Positions 53,523 through 63,400 of a DNA stretch of 64,000 bases are shown piece after piece. Origin of the DNA: Methylocystis parvus OBBP (lineage in GTDB: Bacteria; Pseudomonadota; Alphaproteobacteria; Rhizobiales; Beijerinckiaceae); the NCBI RefSeq assembly GCF_027571405.1, contig NZ_CP092968.1:3742001-3806000 (forward strand), written 5' to 3'. A program made the position numbers and the translations under genes. The notes below the pieces were generated by a model. The model had not been told where the DNA came from and searched no databases. It worked only from the letters and a program-made list of their open reading frames with translations. The first letter of the stretch is position 1. Every line of letters starts with the position of its first letter.

Positions 53523-53933
53523 ATGATCTCCGCCTGGTTCATGCGCTTCGGCGTCATATTCGCCATCGTCGGGATGGCTCTCGGCATCCACATGGGCGCC
53601 GCTCACGATTTTTCGCTTGCGCCTGTGCATGCCCACATCAACCTCGTTGGTTGGGTCTCAATGTTTCTCGCCGGACTGTTCTATCAGGCCCATCCGGAAC
53701 GCCAGACGAAACTCGCGGCGGCTCATCTTGGCCTCGCCGTCACGGGCCTTCTCCTTATGGCGCCGGGGATAACGGCTCTGGCCCGCAACCTTCCCTGGGG
53801 CGAGCCCGTGGCCATTGCCGGCTCACTAGCGACTTTTGTTGCGACGCTCCTTTTCGCCTTCAATGTTTTTCGGGCTCGCCACACCCGCGGACGTTCCACA
53901 CTTGATCATTTCGGGTCTGACCGCGCAGCTTGA
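53523..53933 (+). CDS. four-helix membrane protein with HAHxNLxGW motif
   Basis: A 136-residue membrane protein with four hydrophobic segments. The second contains PVHAHINLVGWVSMFLAG, which resembles the His-containing helix of heme-copper oxidase subunit I-like and NnrS-like proteins, so it may bind heme. Helices follow at about residues 67-85 and 95-115. AAAGGAAT lies upstream of the ATG. It follows the glycosyltransferase by 54 bp and could be co-transcribed, but it has no obvious link in function. Confidence 0.6.
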   Translation: MISAWFMRFGVIFAIVGMALGIHMGAAHDFSLAPVHAHINLVGWVSMFLAGLFYQAHPERQTKLAAAHLGLAVTGLLLMAPGITALARNLPWGEPVAIAGSLATFVATLLFAFNVFRARHTRGRSTLDHFGSDRAA

Positions 53934-54138
53934 GAAGGCCGACAAGCTCTTCGTCGCCGACTTTGCTGCGGCGCTCGGAGGCGCGGCGGCGCATCAGCCG
54001 GGCGGCGATGGCGGTCGCGGCGACCTGGGCGGCGGCGACTATGCCGCGCTCGATCGTCTAGCCGACGCCGATCCGGTTGCCTACGAGGCCGCGCTGGCGC
54101 GCATGTCGCCCGCCGAGCGCGACCGCTACGGCTTCTGA
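53836..54138 (+). CDS. possible hypothetical protein or gene remnant
   Basis: An open frame that overlaps the end of the previous gene in another phase. Only the last 70 residues look coding: LEKADKLFVADFAAALGG, a Gly-rich linker, and YAALDRLADADPVAYEAALA followed by RMSPAERDRYGF. That ending is like the C terminus of many phage or plasmid proteins. The N-terminal half is probably not translated; a true start may lie after 53900. It could be the tail of a truncated gene. A strong hairpin follows at 54146. Confidence 0.35.
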   Translation: MLRRSFSPSMFFGLATPADVPHLIISGLTAQLEKADKLFVADFAAALGGAAAHQPGGDGGRGDLGGGDYAALDRLADADPVAYEAALARMSPAERDRYGF

Positions 54139-54145
54139 GGAAGGT

Positions 54146-54175
54146 CGCAGGCGGGCCGTTACTGGCCTGCCTGCG
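54146..54175 (+). terminator. strong hairpin after 54138
   Basis: CGCAGGCGGGCC (54146-54157) pairs with GGCCTGCCTGCG (54164-54175) over 12 bp, including one G-T pair, with a 6-base loop. There is no T tract, so it is terminator-like only. Confidence 0.5.
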
Positions 54176-54323
54176 CCATAAGCGGGAGGGCGACAAATGA
54201 TCGAAAGGTGGGACGCCAACCCGCCGATCGTCATCACCCCACGTTTCCCCATTTTTCTGAGGAGAAAGGAATCACAGCAGCGCTACCCAAGGTGAGGAGT
54301 CTTTCAGCAGAATGCGCGCGCGG

Positions 54324-54512
54324 CTATTTCAAGCTTCTGTATGCCTTCTTAGTGACCCACGCGAAAAATGAGATGGTCAGCACGAGCGTCAAGACGCTTA
54401 ATCCCCCGATCAAGCCCTTAGCTGCTTGGTGCCCGTCTCCATTCAGCAGCGGGAATACAGTTCCGACGACCAAAAAAACGAGGGCTGCATTAATCCAGAA
54501 CTTCGCGCTCAT
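54324..54512 (-). CDS. small two-helix membrane protein
   Basis: A 62-residue protein with two helices (FWINAALVFLVVGTVFPLLN and LIGGLSVLTLVLTISFFAWV) and a basic tail (TKKAYRSLK). Its ATG overlaps the stop codon of the gene upstream as ATGA, so the two are translated together. GGAAAT lies in front. No known family. Confidence 0.65.
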   Translation of the reverse strand: MSAKFWINAALVFLVVGTVFPLLNGDGHQAAKGLIGGLSVLTLVLTISFFAWVTKKAYRSLK

Positions 54513-54661
54513 AGTTCATTTCCATTGTTTCTACCAAAGTGTAGATACACAAGCACGACGAGGGGGATCAGCCCTAGTCCGCCGAATATGATTAGAACTG
54601 TAGAAACGCCAAACATAAGTGCCCGCTGATTTTGGTTTGTGCTATTATACCATTCTTGCAT
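54509..54661 (-). CDS. 50-residue single-pass membrane protein
   Basis: A short protein with a polar N terminus (MQEWYNSTNQNQRAL) and one transmembrane helix (MFGVSTVLIIFGGLGLIPLV, about 16-38), ending FGRNNGNEL. The start at 54661 is the most likely, but an ATG at 54616 also gives a whole helix, and none has a strong ribosome binding site. The stop overlaps the start of the 62-residue gene. The pair resembles two-gene small membrane units, with no known role. The region is lower in GC than the surroundings. Confidence 0.5.
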   Translation of the reverse strand: MQEWYNSTNQNQRALMFGVSTVLIIFGGLGLIPLVVLVYLHFGRNNGNEL

Positions 54662-54928
54662 TGGGGATGATCCGATCGAAGTGTGTTGCATCTGTGTGAT
54701 GCTTTTCGGCCCCTTTGGGGCCGACAGGCCGGATACCGACCTTGCTGTCCCCAAGTCGGCGAATTTTGGCAAAAGATCGTGTAGATTTCCCCAATGCGCA
54801 GCTTTCATTGGAGATGCGCCGGTTCGCGCCTTAAGCGGATCATTAAGGAAGTGCTGGCGGAAAGGGGTCGGCGCTGGTCGAGCCGCGCGGATGAAGACTT
54901 CTCCCATCGGCGGACGTATCGTCAGGAC
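54662..54928. other. gap between small membrane proteins and the defence genes
   Basis: About 270 bp; a plus-strand frame is open through it from 54794, but its first part has no ribosome binding site and poor composition. No feature that I can support. Confidence 0.35.
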
Positions 54929-55147
54929 ATGACCCACGTCCTTGTCACGCCCGAGCGCGCAGCCTTTCTGCGTCAACGCCTCAAGGAGAAGCTCGCCGAG
55001 CGGCGGGCGGCCAAGGCGGCCTTCGCGTCGGTGTGCGCGAGGCTTGCGACCGAGCCACGGTCGTCGTTCGGCAAGGAGTTCGCGCTCTCGTTTGAGGAAG
55101 TGATTCCCGAACTCGGTCGGCGACAGCGCAGCGCATTTAATCGATAA
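54929..55147 (+). CDS. small hypothetical protein upstream of the OLD-type ATPase gene
   Basis: A 72-residue frame, beginning MTHVLVTPERAAFLRQRLKE, that is strongly helical and rich in Arg, Lys, Glu and Ala (KLAERRAAKAAFASVCARLA), then FALSFEEVIPELGRR. It ends 40 bp before the ATPase gene on the same strand. The frame extends to 54794 without a better start. It might be a small partner of the defence pair or the tail of a decayed gene. No family recognised. Confidence 0.35.
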   Translation: MTHVLVTPERAAFLRQRLKEKLAERRAAKAAFASVCARLATEPRSSFGKEFALSFEEVIPELGRRQRSAFNR

Positions 55148-55187
55148 TCGCGCTGGACTGTCATAGAAGTGGTCCGGGAGGGGCGCG

Positions 55188-57500
55188 GTGAATATTGAAT
55201 TCATTGAGATTGCGAGCTTTCGGAAGCTTCTATCGATCCGAATCGACCTTTCGACCACGACAACCTTGTTCGTCGGCGCGAACAATAGCGGCAAGACCTC
55301 GGCAATGCTTGCGCTTAGACGTTTCTTGTCGCCCCGGCGATGCCTGTTCGAGATACACGATTTCACGCTCTGCCATTGGCCCGCGATCAACTCTATCGGC
55401 GAAGGCTGGATAGCCGCCCGCGCAGGGGGCGAGATCGTCAACATCGTTATCGACCCGTGGGTCGAGCTGCTGCCGACGCTCGACCTCTGGCTCCAAGTGG
55501 GGCCTGGCGAGATGCACCATGTGCGAGACCTGATCCCCACCCTCGACTGGGAGGGCGGCCGTCTCGGCGTGCGGCTCCGGTATGAGCCCAAAGACCTTAA
55601 TCTCCTGTATAAGGAGTTCATGGCGGCGATCTCGGACGCGGACGTCATACGCCGGGCCGCTTTGGAGGCCGCCGAGACAGCCACGCCGGACGCGGAGTCG
55701 CAGGTTGCTCCGCCGAAGCTCACCGTCTGGCCAGCCTGCCTAACCGATTTCCTCGGCAAGCGACTTGGCTCGCACTTCGCTATCCGCGCCTATGCGCTTG
55801 ATCCCGCAAAGCTGGCGGCGCCACAGAAGTCTCAAGCGCGACCTCAGATCCTTGGAGCAGCGTCGTTGCCGCTCGAAGGCGACCCACTCAAGGGGTTGAT
55901 CTGCGTCCATGACATTCCGGCGCAGCGCGGATTAGGCGAGGAGCCGACGGGTGACGATGATGATGATTCACCAGCGGGATCGCCTAGCAGTCGCCTCTCC
56001 GATCAACTCAGAAGCTACTGGGCAAAGCACCTCGACCCGGCGAAGAGTCCCGACCCCAAAGACATAGGAGCCTTGCAGGCGATCGAAGCCGCGCAGGAGG
56101 CGTTCGACAAGAGGCTGACGGAGAGCTTCGCCGCCGCCTTCAGCGAGGTCGAGGGTATGGGATACCCAGGCGTGACTGATCCAAGGCCGCGAGTATCCAC
56201 GCGTTTAAAGCCGATCGACGGCCTCAATCATTCCACTGCCATAAGCTTTGAGGTCGATGTGATCGAGGAGAGCGGCGTGGTTACACCGCTCCTTCGCCTC
56301 CCCGAGAGCAACAACGGACTGGGCTATCAGAACCTGATCTCGATGATCTTTAGGCTGATGAGCTTTCGCGATGCTTGGATGCGGGTCGGCAAGGCATCGA
56401 AAAGCCCAACGGCTACCATCACTGAGCCTCTTCATTTGGTTCTCGTCGAAGAGCCGGAGGCGCACCTCCACGCGCAAGTGCAGCAGGTCTTCATCAAGAA
56501 GGCTTACAGCGTCCTCCGCGCGCATGATGGCCTCAAGGAGAGCACGGAGCTGTGCACGCAGCTCGTCGTCAGCACACATTCGAGCCATGTCGCCCATGAG
56601 ACCTCGTTCTCGTCCTTGCGCTACTTCCGCAGGCTGCCAGCGGGAATGGTGGCGAAGGTGCCCGTGTCGACCGTCGTGAACTTGTCCGAGGTGTTCGGAA
56701 CGGCTTCGGCGACCGAACGGTTCGTTACGCGATACCTGCGCTCTCAGCATGCTGATCTTTTCTTCGCGGACGCCGCCATCCTCGTGGAGGGGCCGGCAGA
56801 GCGGATGCTGCTCCCGAACTTTATCCGCGAACATTACGATCCGCTTAACCAATGTTACATCACGCTCCTTGAGATTGGTGGGAGCCACGCTCACCGGCTG
56901 CAATCCTTGATCGAGCACCTCGGCCTGCTGACACTGATCGTCACCGACCTCGACACGCTTGATAAGAGGGGTGGATCATCTGTTCAGCCCTCACCGGGAG
57001 TGGAGCAGGTCACCAACAATGCGACCTTGAAGACCTGGGTGCCTAAACTTGAGGATGCCGATCTGTTGCTGAACGCTGACGGAAAGGTGAAGGTCGAAAT
57101 TCATGATCAACTATTCGAGATTCGAGTCGCCTATCAGGTTCCGCTTAAGGTAACCCGTCCTGGCGCTTCTGTGGAGGAGACGGCCTATCCTTATACCTTC
57201 GAGGATGCCTTGGTGTTCGAGAACTTGTCCTTCTTCAGCACGTTTGCCGGAAGTGGCCTCGTCAAGAAATTCCGCGACGCCATCAATGACGGCACGAGTG
57301 CAGCCGACATAGGCAAGCGCTTCTTCGTCGCGCTGAAGGACGGAAAGAAAGCCGAATTCGCGCTCGATGTGCTCGAAGCGGAGGCCTTCTCTAAGCTAAC
57401 GGTTCCTCATTACATCGCCGAAGGTCTCGAGTGGCTGCAAGGGCAGCTCAAGAAGAAGCAGGTCGAAGTCCTGCCCAATCCCAAAGAGGAGGCGGCATGA
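55188..57500 (+). CDS. OLD-type AAA ATPase/TOPRIM nuclease (GajA-like)
   Basis: A 770-residue protein of the OLD family. Walker A is FVGANNSGKTSAM (about 29-41). The ABC-type signature and Walker B region read VLVEEPEAHLHAQVQQVF near residue 420, followed by QLVVSTHSSHVAHE. A C-terminal TOPRIM domain has the metal-binding Glu in AILVEGPAERMLLPNF near 528 and Asp-x-Asp in IVTDLDT near 585. In Gabija, GajA senses nucleotide loss and nicks DNA. The reference GajA is about 580 residues; this one is longer, with an acidic insert (EEPTGDDDDDSPAGS) near residue 250. Its stop overlaps the helicase ATG (ATGA). Confidence 0.88.
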   Translation: MNIEFIEIASFRKLLSIRIDLSTTTTLFVGANNSGKTSAMLALRRFLSPRRCLFEIHDFTLCHWPAINSIGEGWIAARAGGEIVNIVIDPWVELLPTLDLWLQVGPGEMHHVRDLIPTLDWEGGRLGVRLRYEPKDLNLLYKEFMAAISDADVIRRAALEAAETATPDAESQVAPPKLTVWPACLTDFLGKRLGSHFAIRAYALDPAKLAAPQKSQARPQILGAASLPLEGDPLKGLICVHDIPAQRGLGEEPTGDDDDDSPAGSPSSRLSDQLRSYWAKHLDPAKSPDPKDIGALQAIEAAQEAFDKRLTESFAAAFSEVEGMGYPGVTDPRPRVSTRLKPIDGLNHSTAISFEVDVIEESGVVTPLLRLPESNNGLGYQNLISMIFRLMSFRDAWMRVGKASKSPTATITEPLHLVLVEEPEAHLHAQVQQVFIKKAYSVLRAHDGLKESTELCTQLVVSTHSSHVAHETSFSSLRYFRRLPAGMVAKVPVSTVVNLSEVFGTASATERFVTRYLRSQHADLFFADAAILVEGPAERMLLPNFIREHYDPLNQCYITLLEIGGSHAHRLQSLIEHLGLLTLIVTDLDTLDKRGGSSVQPSPGVEQVTNNATLKTWVPKLEDADLLLNADGKVKVEIHDQLFEIRVAYQVPLKVTRPGASVEETAYPYTFEDALVFENLSFFSTFAGSGLVKKFRDAINDGTSAADIGKRFFVALKDGKKAEFALDVLEAEAFSKLTVPHYIAEGLEWLQGQLKKKQVEVLPNPKEEAA

Positions 57501-59425
57501 CGATTGGGACCGACGACGACAATTACGATGCCGAGGCCGATAAGACGATCATGGCGTGCCTCGATCTCGCAAAGCCACGCAGCTTCTTCCTCTACGCCGG
57601 TGCGGGCTCCGGAAAGACGCGGTCGCTGGTGAACGCGATACGGGCCATTTGCCGTGACCAGGGGCGGCACCTTTCGCTCAGCGGTCGGCGGATCGGCGTC
57701 ATCACCTACACCAACTCGGCGTGCGACGAGATCAAGCAGCGTCTCGAGTTCGATCCTCGGGTCGAGGTGTCTACGATCCATTCGTTCGCCTGGTCGCTGA
57801 TCGCCGGCTACGATACGGACATCCGGCAATGGCTCGACCAGAATCTGCTCAACGAGATCGCGGAGCTTCAGGTGGCTCAGGCCAAGGGGCGGCCGGGCAC
57901 CAAGGCAACCAGTGATCGTGCTCGATCAATCGAGAGCAAACAGCGGCGGCGCGCCAGCCTCGGCGAAATACGGCGGTTCATTTACAGCCCGACCGGGGAC
58001 AACCGGACGCGCGATGCCCTAAGCCATGCCGAGGTCATCATGATGACATCGGATTTCCTTGGGACGAAGAATGGGCTGCGAAAGCTGTTGATGTCGCGCT
58101 TCCCGATCCTGCTGATTGATGAAAGCCAGGACACCAACCGGGGGCTAATGGACGCGCTTTTGGGCGTGCAGGCGGCCAATCAAACACGCTTCTGCCTTGG
58201 CCTGTTTGGCGACACAATGCAGCGCATCTATGCAGACGGAAAGGTTGGGCTAGCCGAAGCGATCCCCCCCGATTGGTCTCGGCCGGTGAAGCGGATGAAC
58301 CATCGCTGTCCTTCTCGCGTGGTTGATCTGATCAATAAGGTCCGAATGGACGATGATGGCCAGATGCAGCATGCGCGCAGCGACGCGGCAAAGGGTGTGG
58401 TTAGGCTGTTTGTGTTGCCGGAGACCACTTCCGAGAAGTCACACGCGGAAGCCGAAATCGCCCGGTCGATGTCGCAGATCACCGGCGATCCGGACTGGGT
58501 GGCCGGCACCGATGCGATCAAGACCCTAGCGCTGGAGCACCTGATGTCAGCGCGACGCTTTGGCTTCGAGTCGTTCTTTGCGCCGCTCTATGCTGTTCCG
58601 CGGATCAGAACCGGTATCCTCGATGGCAGCGGTGCGGGCATCGGCCTGTTCACCCGTGAGATCTTACCACTTACCCAGGCCTTGGCCGCTGGGGATCGTT
58701 TTGCGTCGGCTGCGATCATCCGTAAATCCTCGCCTTTGCTCGAGCGCGACCAGCTTGAGGCCGCAGGCGAGCGGCAGCTCGATCTACTCCGCAACGCGAA
58801 GGCGGCCTGTGACGGATTGCACGCGCTCTGCACGAAAGAGGATTCACCGAGCCTGCTCGCACTTCTGAACTATGTTGCGAGCAGGAAGCTATTTACGATC
58901 CCTGATGCGTTGCTGCCATTTGTCGCCTCAACCGAGCCTGACGATAGTTTAGAGACTGGCGTTGGACATGGCGACGAGAACCACGCCCATGGCAAGGCCC
59001 TCGACGACGAAGAGGCGAAGAGCGAGACTGGGGCTTGGCGGCTCGCGCTGGACGCGACGCTGGATCAGATCGAGCGCTACGATCTCTACGTTCGCGGCCT
59101 CTCGCCGTTCGACACCCATCAGGGAGTGAAGGGACTCGAGTTCCCGCGTGTCATGGTCATCGTCAACGACGAGGAGGCCCGTGGCTTCCTGTTTAGCTAC
59201 GAGAAGCTCTTCGGGGCGAAGGAGAAGAGCAAGACCGACATCGACAACGAAGCTGCGGGAAAGGAGACGACCATCGAACGCACACGCCGCCTGTTTTACG
59301 TTACGTGCAGCCGCGCCAAGCAGAGCTTGGCGATCGTCTACTATTCGAGCAGCCCGAGCGTCGTGCGCGACGCGATGATCGAACGCGGTTGGTTCGAGCC
59401 GGACGAGATTGAGATTATCTCATAA
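57497..59425 (+). CDS. UvrD/Rep-type superfamily 1 helicase (GajB-like)
   Basis: A 642-residue helicase, partner of the upstream OLD nuclease. Motif I is LYAGAGSGKTRSLVNA (Lys40), motif Ia VITYTNSACDEI, motif II ILLIDESQDTNRG, motif IV MNHRCPSRVVDLI, motif V HQGVKGLEFPRVMVIVND and motif VI RRLFYVTCSRAKQSLAI. GajB of the reference system has about 490 residues, so this one has extra sequence, including a spacer near residues 480-520 rich in Asp, Glu and His. The ATG at 57497 overlaps the preceding stop, which supports one complex. It is probably antiphage; this is inference from the pair. Confidence 0.9.
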   Translation: MTIGTDDDNYDAEADKTIMACLDLAKPRSFFLYAGAGSGKTRSLVNAIRAICRDQGRHLSLSGRRIGVITYTNSACDEIKQRLEFDPRVEVSTIHSFAWSLIAGYDTDIRQWLDQNLLNEIAELQVAQAKGRPGTKATSDRARSIESKQRRRASLGEIRRFIYSPTGDNRTRDALSHAEVIMMTSDFLGTKNGLRKLLMSRFPILLIDESQDTNRGLMDALLGVQAANQTRFCLGLFGDTMQRIYADGKVGLAEAIPPDWSRPVKRMNHRCPSRVVDLINKVRMDDDGQMQHARSDAAKGVVRLFVLPETTSEKSHAEAEIARSMSQITGDPDWVAGTDAIKTLALEHLMSARRFGFESFFAPLYAVPRIRTGILDGSGAGIGLFTREILPLTQALAAGDRFASAAIIRKSSPLLERDQLEAAGERQLDLLRNAKAACDGLHALCTKEDSPSLLALLNYVASRKLFTIPDALLPFVASTEPDDSLETGVGHGDENHAHGKALDDEEAKSETGAWRLALDATLDQIERYDLYVRGLSPFDTHQGVKGLEFPRVMVIVNDEEARGFLFSYEKLFGAKEKSKTDIDNEAAGKETTIERTRRLFYVTCSRAKQSLAIVYYSSSPSVVRDAMIERGWFEPDEIEIIS

Positions 59426-59472
59426 GCGGTCTTCGGCGAAGACGGTTACAGTCGCTAGGTCACGATAGCTCC

Positions 59473-60147
59473 TTATGTGGGCTCGATCAGCGCCGGATCG
59501 TCGTCGCCGACCGCTGATCGGTTGACGCGCGGGGACACGATCCATTCCCGCAGGGCATCATCCTCCCGCGCCGGCCTTAGGAGCGACGCAAGGTCGTGGC
59601 CCGCGTGGCCAGCAAGCCATGCGTCGAAGTTCTGCGGCTCGATCAAGATCGGCGCCCGATTGTGAAAGCGCGCCATCCAGTCGTTGGCCGGCCCGACAAC
59701 GATCGTGGCGGATTGCATGTCCTCACCGCTGTCTGGGTCGTGCCAGTTCTCCCACAGCCCGGCCAGCGCGAGCGGCCTGCCATCTGGCGCAGAGAAATAA
59801 TGCGGCGTCTTCGCGCCCGGCTTGCCTGTCCACTCATAGAAGCCCGAGGCCGGGATGATACAGCGGCGCCACTTGAAGGCCGATCGGAACATCGGCTTTT
59901 CTGCGACCGTCTCCGCACGGGCGTTGAAGGTGGACGGCAATTCGTTCAGAGGCTTCTTCCACCACGACGGGACAAGGCCCCATCGCATCGGGACAAGCTC
60001 ACGGCCGGCGGCTACGGGCCGAATAACGTCAATCATCGTCGTGGGCGCGATGTTGCAGCGCGGCCGAAGGTTTTGCGCCGGCCCGATTACGCTCAGGAAG
60101 GCGTGGACCTCGGACCAGGTATAGGCTTGCGTGAAGCGACCGCACAT
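59473..60147 (-). CDS. SRAP/HMCES (YedK-type) abasic-site-binding protein
   Basis: A 224-residue SOS-associated protein that forms a covalent thiazolidine link with abasic sites in single-stranded DNA. The ATG at 60147 gives the required Cys2 (MCGRFTQAY). Other family marks are RCNIAPTTMIDVIRP, MRWGLVPSWWKKP, FNARAETVAEKPMFRSAFKW, and ASGFYEWTG with the active Glu, then RAPILIEP. The open frame runs 12 codons further upstream, but only this start leaves Cys2 exposed. It is placed between the Gabija-like pair and the type III restriction system, convergent with the helicase. It may protect DNA broken by these systems, or be a general repair gene. Confidence 0.95.
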   Translation of the reverse strand: MCGRFTQAYTWSEVHAFLSVIGPAQNLRPRCNIAPTTMIDVIRPVAAGRELVPMRWGLVPSWWKKPLNELPSTFNARAETVAEKPMFRSAFKWRRCIIPASGFYEWTGKPGAKTPHYFSAPDGRPLALAGLWENWHDPDSGEDMQSATIVVGPANDWMARFHNRAPILIEPQNFDAWLAGHAGHDLASLLRPAREDDALREWIVSPRVNRSAVGDDDPALIEPT

Positions 60148-60437
60148 GCCGCCGAGCATAGGCTGCCGGCGCCGGGAGGCCAAGCCGTGTGGCCTCTAGC
60201 GGTCGATGAGCACACATCGGAAATGGAAGAACGAGCGGTCGCTGTTGCAGCGCCTTGTCGCGGCCGATGACGGGGAGCCACTCTACGAGCGGAGTCACGA
60301 TCCGCGCCTGCAGTGAATCTCTCGCACTTGCGACAAGGACGCCGATGTGAGGTCGCCACACGTCAGCCCTACACCGATGTCTCGTCGATCGACTACGATT
60401 TGAGTGCCACCATGACGCCGCAGCAACGCGAGCGATC
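60148..60437. other. gap between SRAP and restriction genes
   Basis: About 290 bp. A plus-strand frame of 36 codons (60206-60316, MSTHRKWKNERSLLQ) is present but lacks a ribosome binding site. No supported feature. Confidence 0.4.
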
Positions 60438-63400
60438 TCAACAATGCTTCATCAAGTCGTCGATTTTCGTCGCTCTGATGTAACGGGCCGGATTAGCGCC
60501 TGTCGCTAATGCCTTGAAGTGGGCCTCGCCGCACGCGATTTTTGCGGCTTCATTGTCGCGAAGGTCGTCGGTGAACAGACTCCCCTTGGTCTCGACCACG
60601 AAATAGAGGCGCTCTTCGCCGCTCACTTCGACGAGGACAGCCCAGTCGGGATTATACGTGCCGAGCGGAGTTGGGACCTTAAACCAGGCAGGGAGCTTGG
60701 CGTAGACCTTCACGGATTCGTTCTTTTCGAGCTGTTCGGCGAAAGTCCGCTCGACACCTCCTGAATCGTAAACAACGTGCTCGAAGACTGACTTGGTTGC
60801 GTCCTTCAGCATGTTGCGCAGATAGCCCGTCAATTCCTCTTGCTCGAAAAGCTCCTGAGCGTAATAGTGTTCGTCGCCGATCTTCTGGAATTTGATTCCG
60901 TCGACCAGCGCCAACCGCTTGGTGCGATTGATCACCTCGCCCGCCATCTCGATGAAAGCCTGCGGATTGCGCTTGAAGTCGTGCAGCCGCCCGCATTCTG
61001 TCAAAATCTGGACGAGGCTTTTCCGCGTAAGCTGGGTGCGGTCCTGAAGATCGGTCAGCACGTCAGGCAGGACGATGTCGCCTTCTTCGATCGTAACAAT
61101 CGTGCCGCTGTTCTGATCGCGCTCTTTCGCTTCGACACCGCCCTGGCCGATCGACAGGTCCGCCTTTCTGATCCGCACGCGCGCCTTCGATATGGCCGGC
61201 CCGTTTCCGATAGCCTTCGCGCAATCGGCGATCAGCTTCTCGTTGTCGAAATAAACACGATAGGTCGTCTTGTGCTTGATGCGGTCCCAGAGCGCCTGAA
61301 ACTCCGCACTCTCCAGAATGGCGCGCCGAGTCTTCACGATGACACGCTCATCAGCATTCTTGATGTCGAGCTTGCCGGCCACCTTCTTCAGCATTTCCCG
61401 CACCGACGCCAGATGCGCTTCGAGTGCCGCCGGCAAAGCAAACGTCCCGTCTTTCAGTGCGACGCGCAACGTGTCTTGCACCTTGCCCTTGGGGTCGACG
61501 AAACCCTGAGACTTGAGATGCTCGAAGATGGCGGCCGATTCCTCGAATCCTAGCATTGCCGGCGATCCGTCCGCCTTCACCACTGGGATGGCCGCGAATT
61601 GGTGCTTCTCCACAATGCCGAACTTGATGCCGGTGTCCTTCTCGATCTCCTTCTGGAGGTTCTCGGCGAACTCCTCGTAGCTCTCGGTGGCTACTACGGT
61701 CAGCGTGTTGATCTCAAAGCCCCGTAGACGCTCACCGTTCTGGTTCACGCACAGTCGTAGCCCACGGCCAATGGTTTGGCGCCGCTCGCGCTCGGTCCCC
61801 ATCTCGCGTAGCGCGCAAATCTGGAACACATTGGGATTGTCCCAGCCTTCCTTGAGGGCCGAGTGAGAGAAGATGAACTTGAGCTTCGTCTCGAAGCTCA
61901 GCAGCTTCTCCTTATCCTTCATGATCAGGCTGTAGGCGCGTTCAGCATTGTCGCGAGCGGCCTGATTGTTATCTGCCGTGTCGGTCCAGCGTCGCGCCTT
62001 GTCGATCGAGAAATAGCCGTCATGCACATCCTCGGGCTCTGACGTTAGATCAACCTCCTTGAACAGGCTGCTGAACTCGGGGAGCTTCGCCGCGCGGCGA
62101 TATTCCTCCTCAAAGATGCGGGCGTATTTGCCCTTCACGGGATTGCCGGCATTGTCATAGGAGCGATAGTGCTCCACGGCGTCGATAAAGAAGAGGCTCA
62201 GCACCTTGATGCCCAAAGGCGCGAGACGCTTCTCCTTCTCCAGATGCTCTTGGATGGTGCGGCGGATCATCAACCGCTTCATCGCATCCGCGTCGACATC
62301 ACCCACGGCTTGGCCCGGCTGAAGGAACGTCTCGCCGCCCGGCAGCTTCACTTCAAGAAGCTGATTATCCTTCGCCGTGCGTATCTCGCCGATCCGGCAA
62401 TCGGCATAGACGGCGCGCTTGGTCAGCTCCTGAAGGTCGTCGCCGTCCTGAACGACCACTTCCTTGCGCCGGACCTGCTTGCCTTCCTGAACATCGATCT
62501 CGATCCGCGCCGTTACCGGTCCCTTGCCGTTGCTCGCCGAGACGAACCGCACATACGCCTTGTTGTGCGCATCCTCGACCACCATCGAGGCGACTTCGAT
62601 CTGCTTCACCAGCTTGCGCTCGTATGCGTCTACGGCGTCCAGTCGAAACACCATGTGGTGCTTGTCGACATGGGTAGCCGAATAGCGAAGGGTGCAGAGA
62701 GGATTCATCTCGCCAAGGGCGTTCTTGCCGGCGCCCGAGAGGCCGCCGTCGACGCTCTGCGGTTCATCGACAATCAGAATCGGGCGCGTTGCGCGGATAA
62801 GGTCGATGGGCCGCTCGCCGCCCGTCTTCTCGCTGTCCTTGTAGAGGTTGTTCACGTCCTTCTTGTTGATGGCGCCGACGGTGACAACCATGATCTGGAT
62901 GTTGGGGCTGGTCGCGAAATTGCGCACTTGCCCGAGCTTGGCGGAATCATAGAGGAAATAGTCGAAAGGTTGGCCTGAATAGAGGCCCTTGAAGTGCTCC
63001 TCGGTGATCTGCAACGTCTTGTAGACGCCTTCCTTGATGGCGACCGACGGCACGACGATCACGAATTTGGTGAAGCCATAGCGCTTGTTCAGCTCGAAGA
63101 TGGTCCGCAGATAGACATAGGTCTTGCCTGTGCCCGTCTCCATCTCAACGGTGAAATCGCCGGACGTGAGCGCCGTCGAAGGCGCGAGGCCATTGCGGAG
63201 CTGAATGTCCGTCAAGTTGGCGATGATCTCGTCATCCAGCAGCGTCAGCCGATTGCCGATGCCGAGCTCACTTTCGACGAGACCAAGCTCGCCCTGGGCT
63301 CCGAGGAAGCCTCCGAGATCGAGGCTCGTCTGTCCCGCCCGGTCCGCCATCGGCCGACGCGTGACAGTGAACTCGGTGCGGTTGATCTCCTGGCCGCGAA

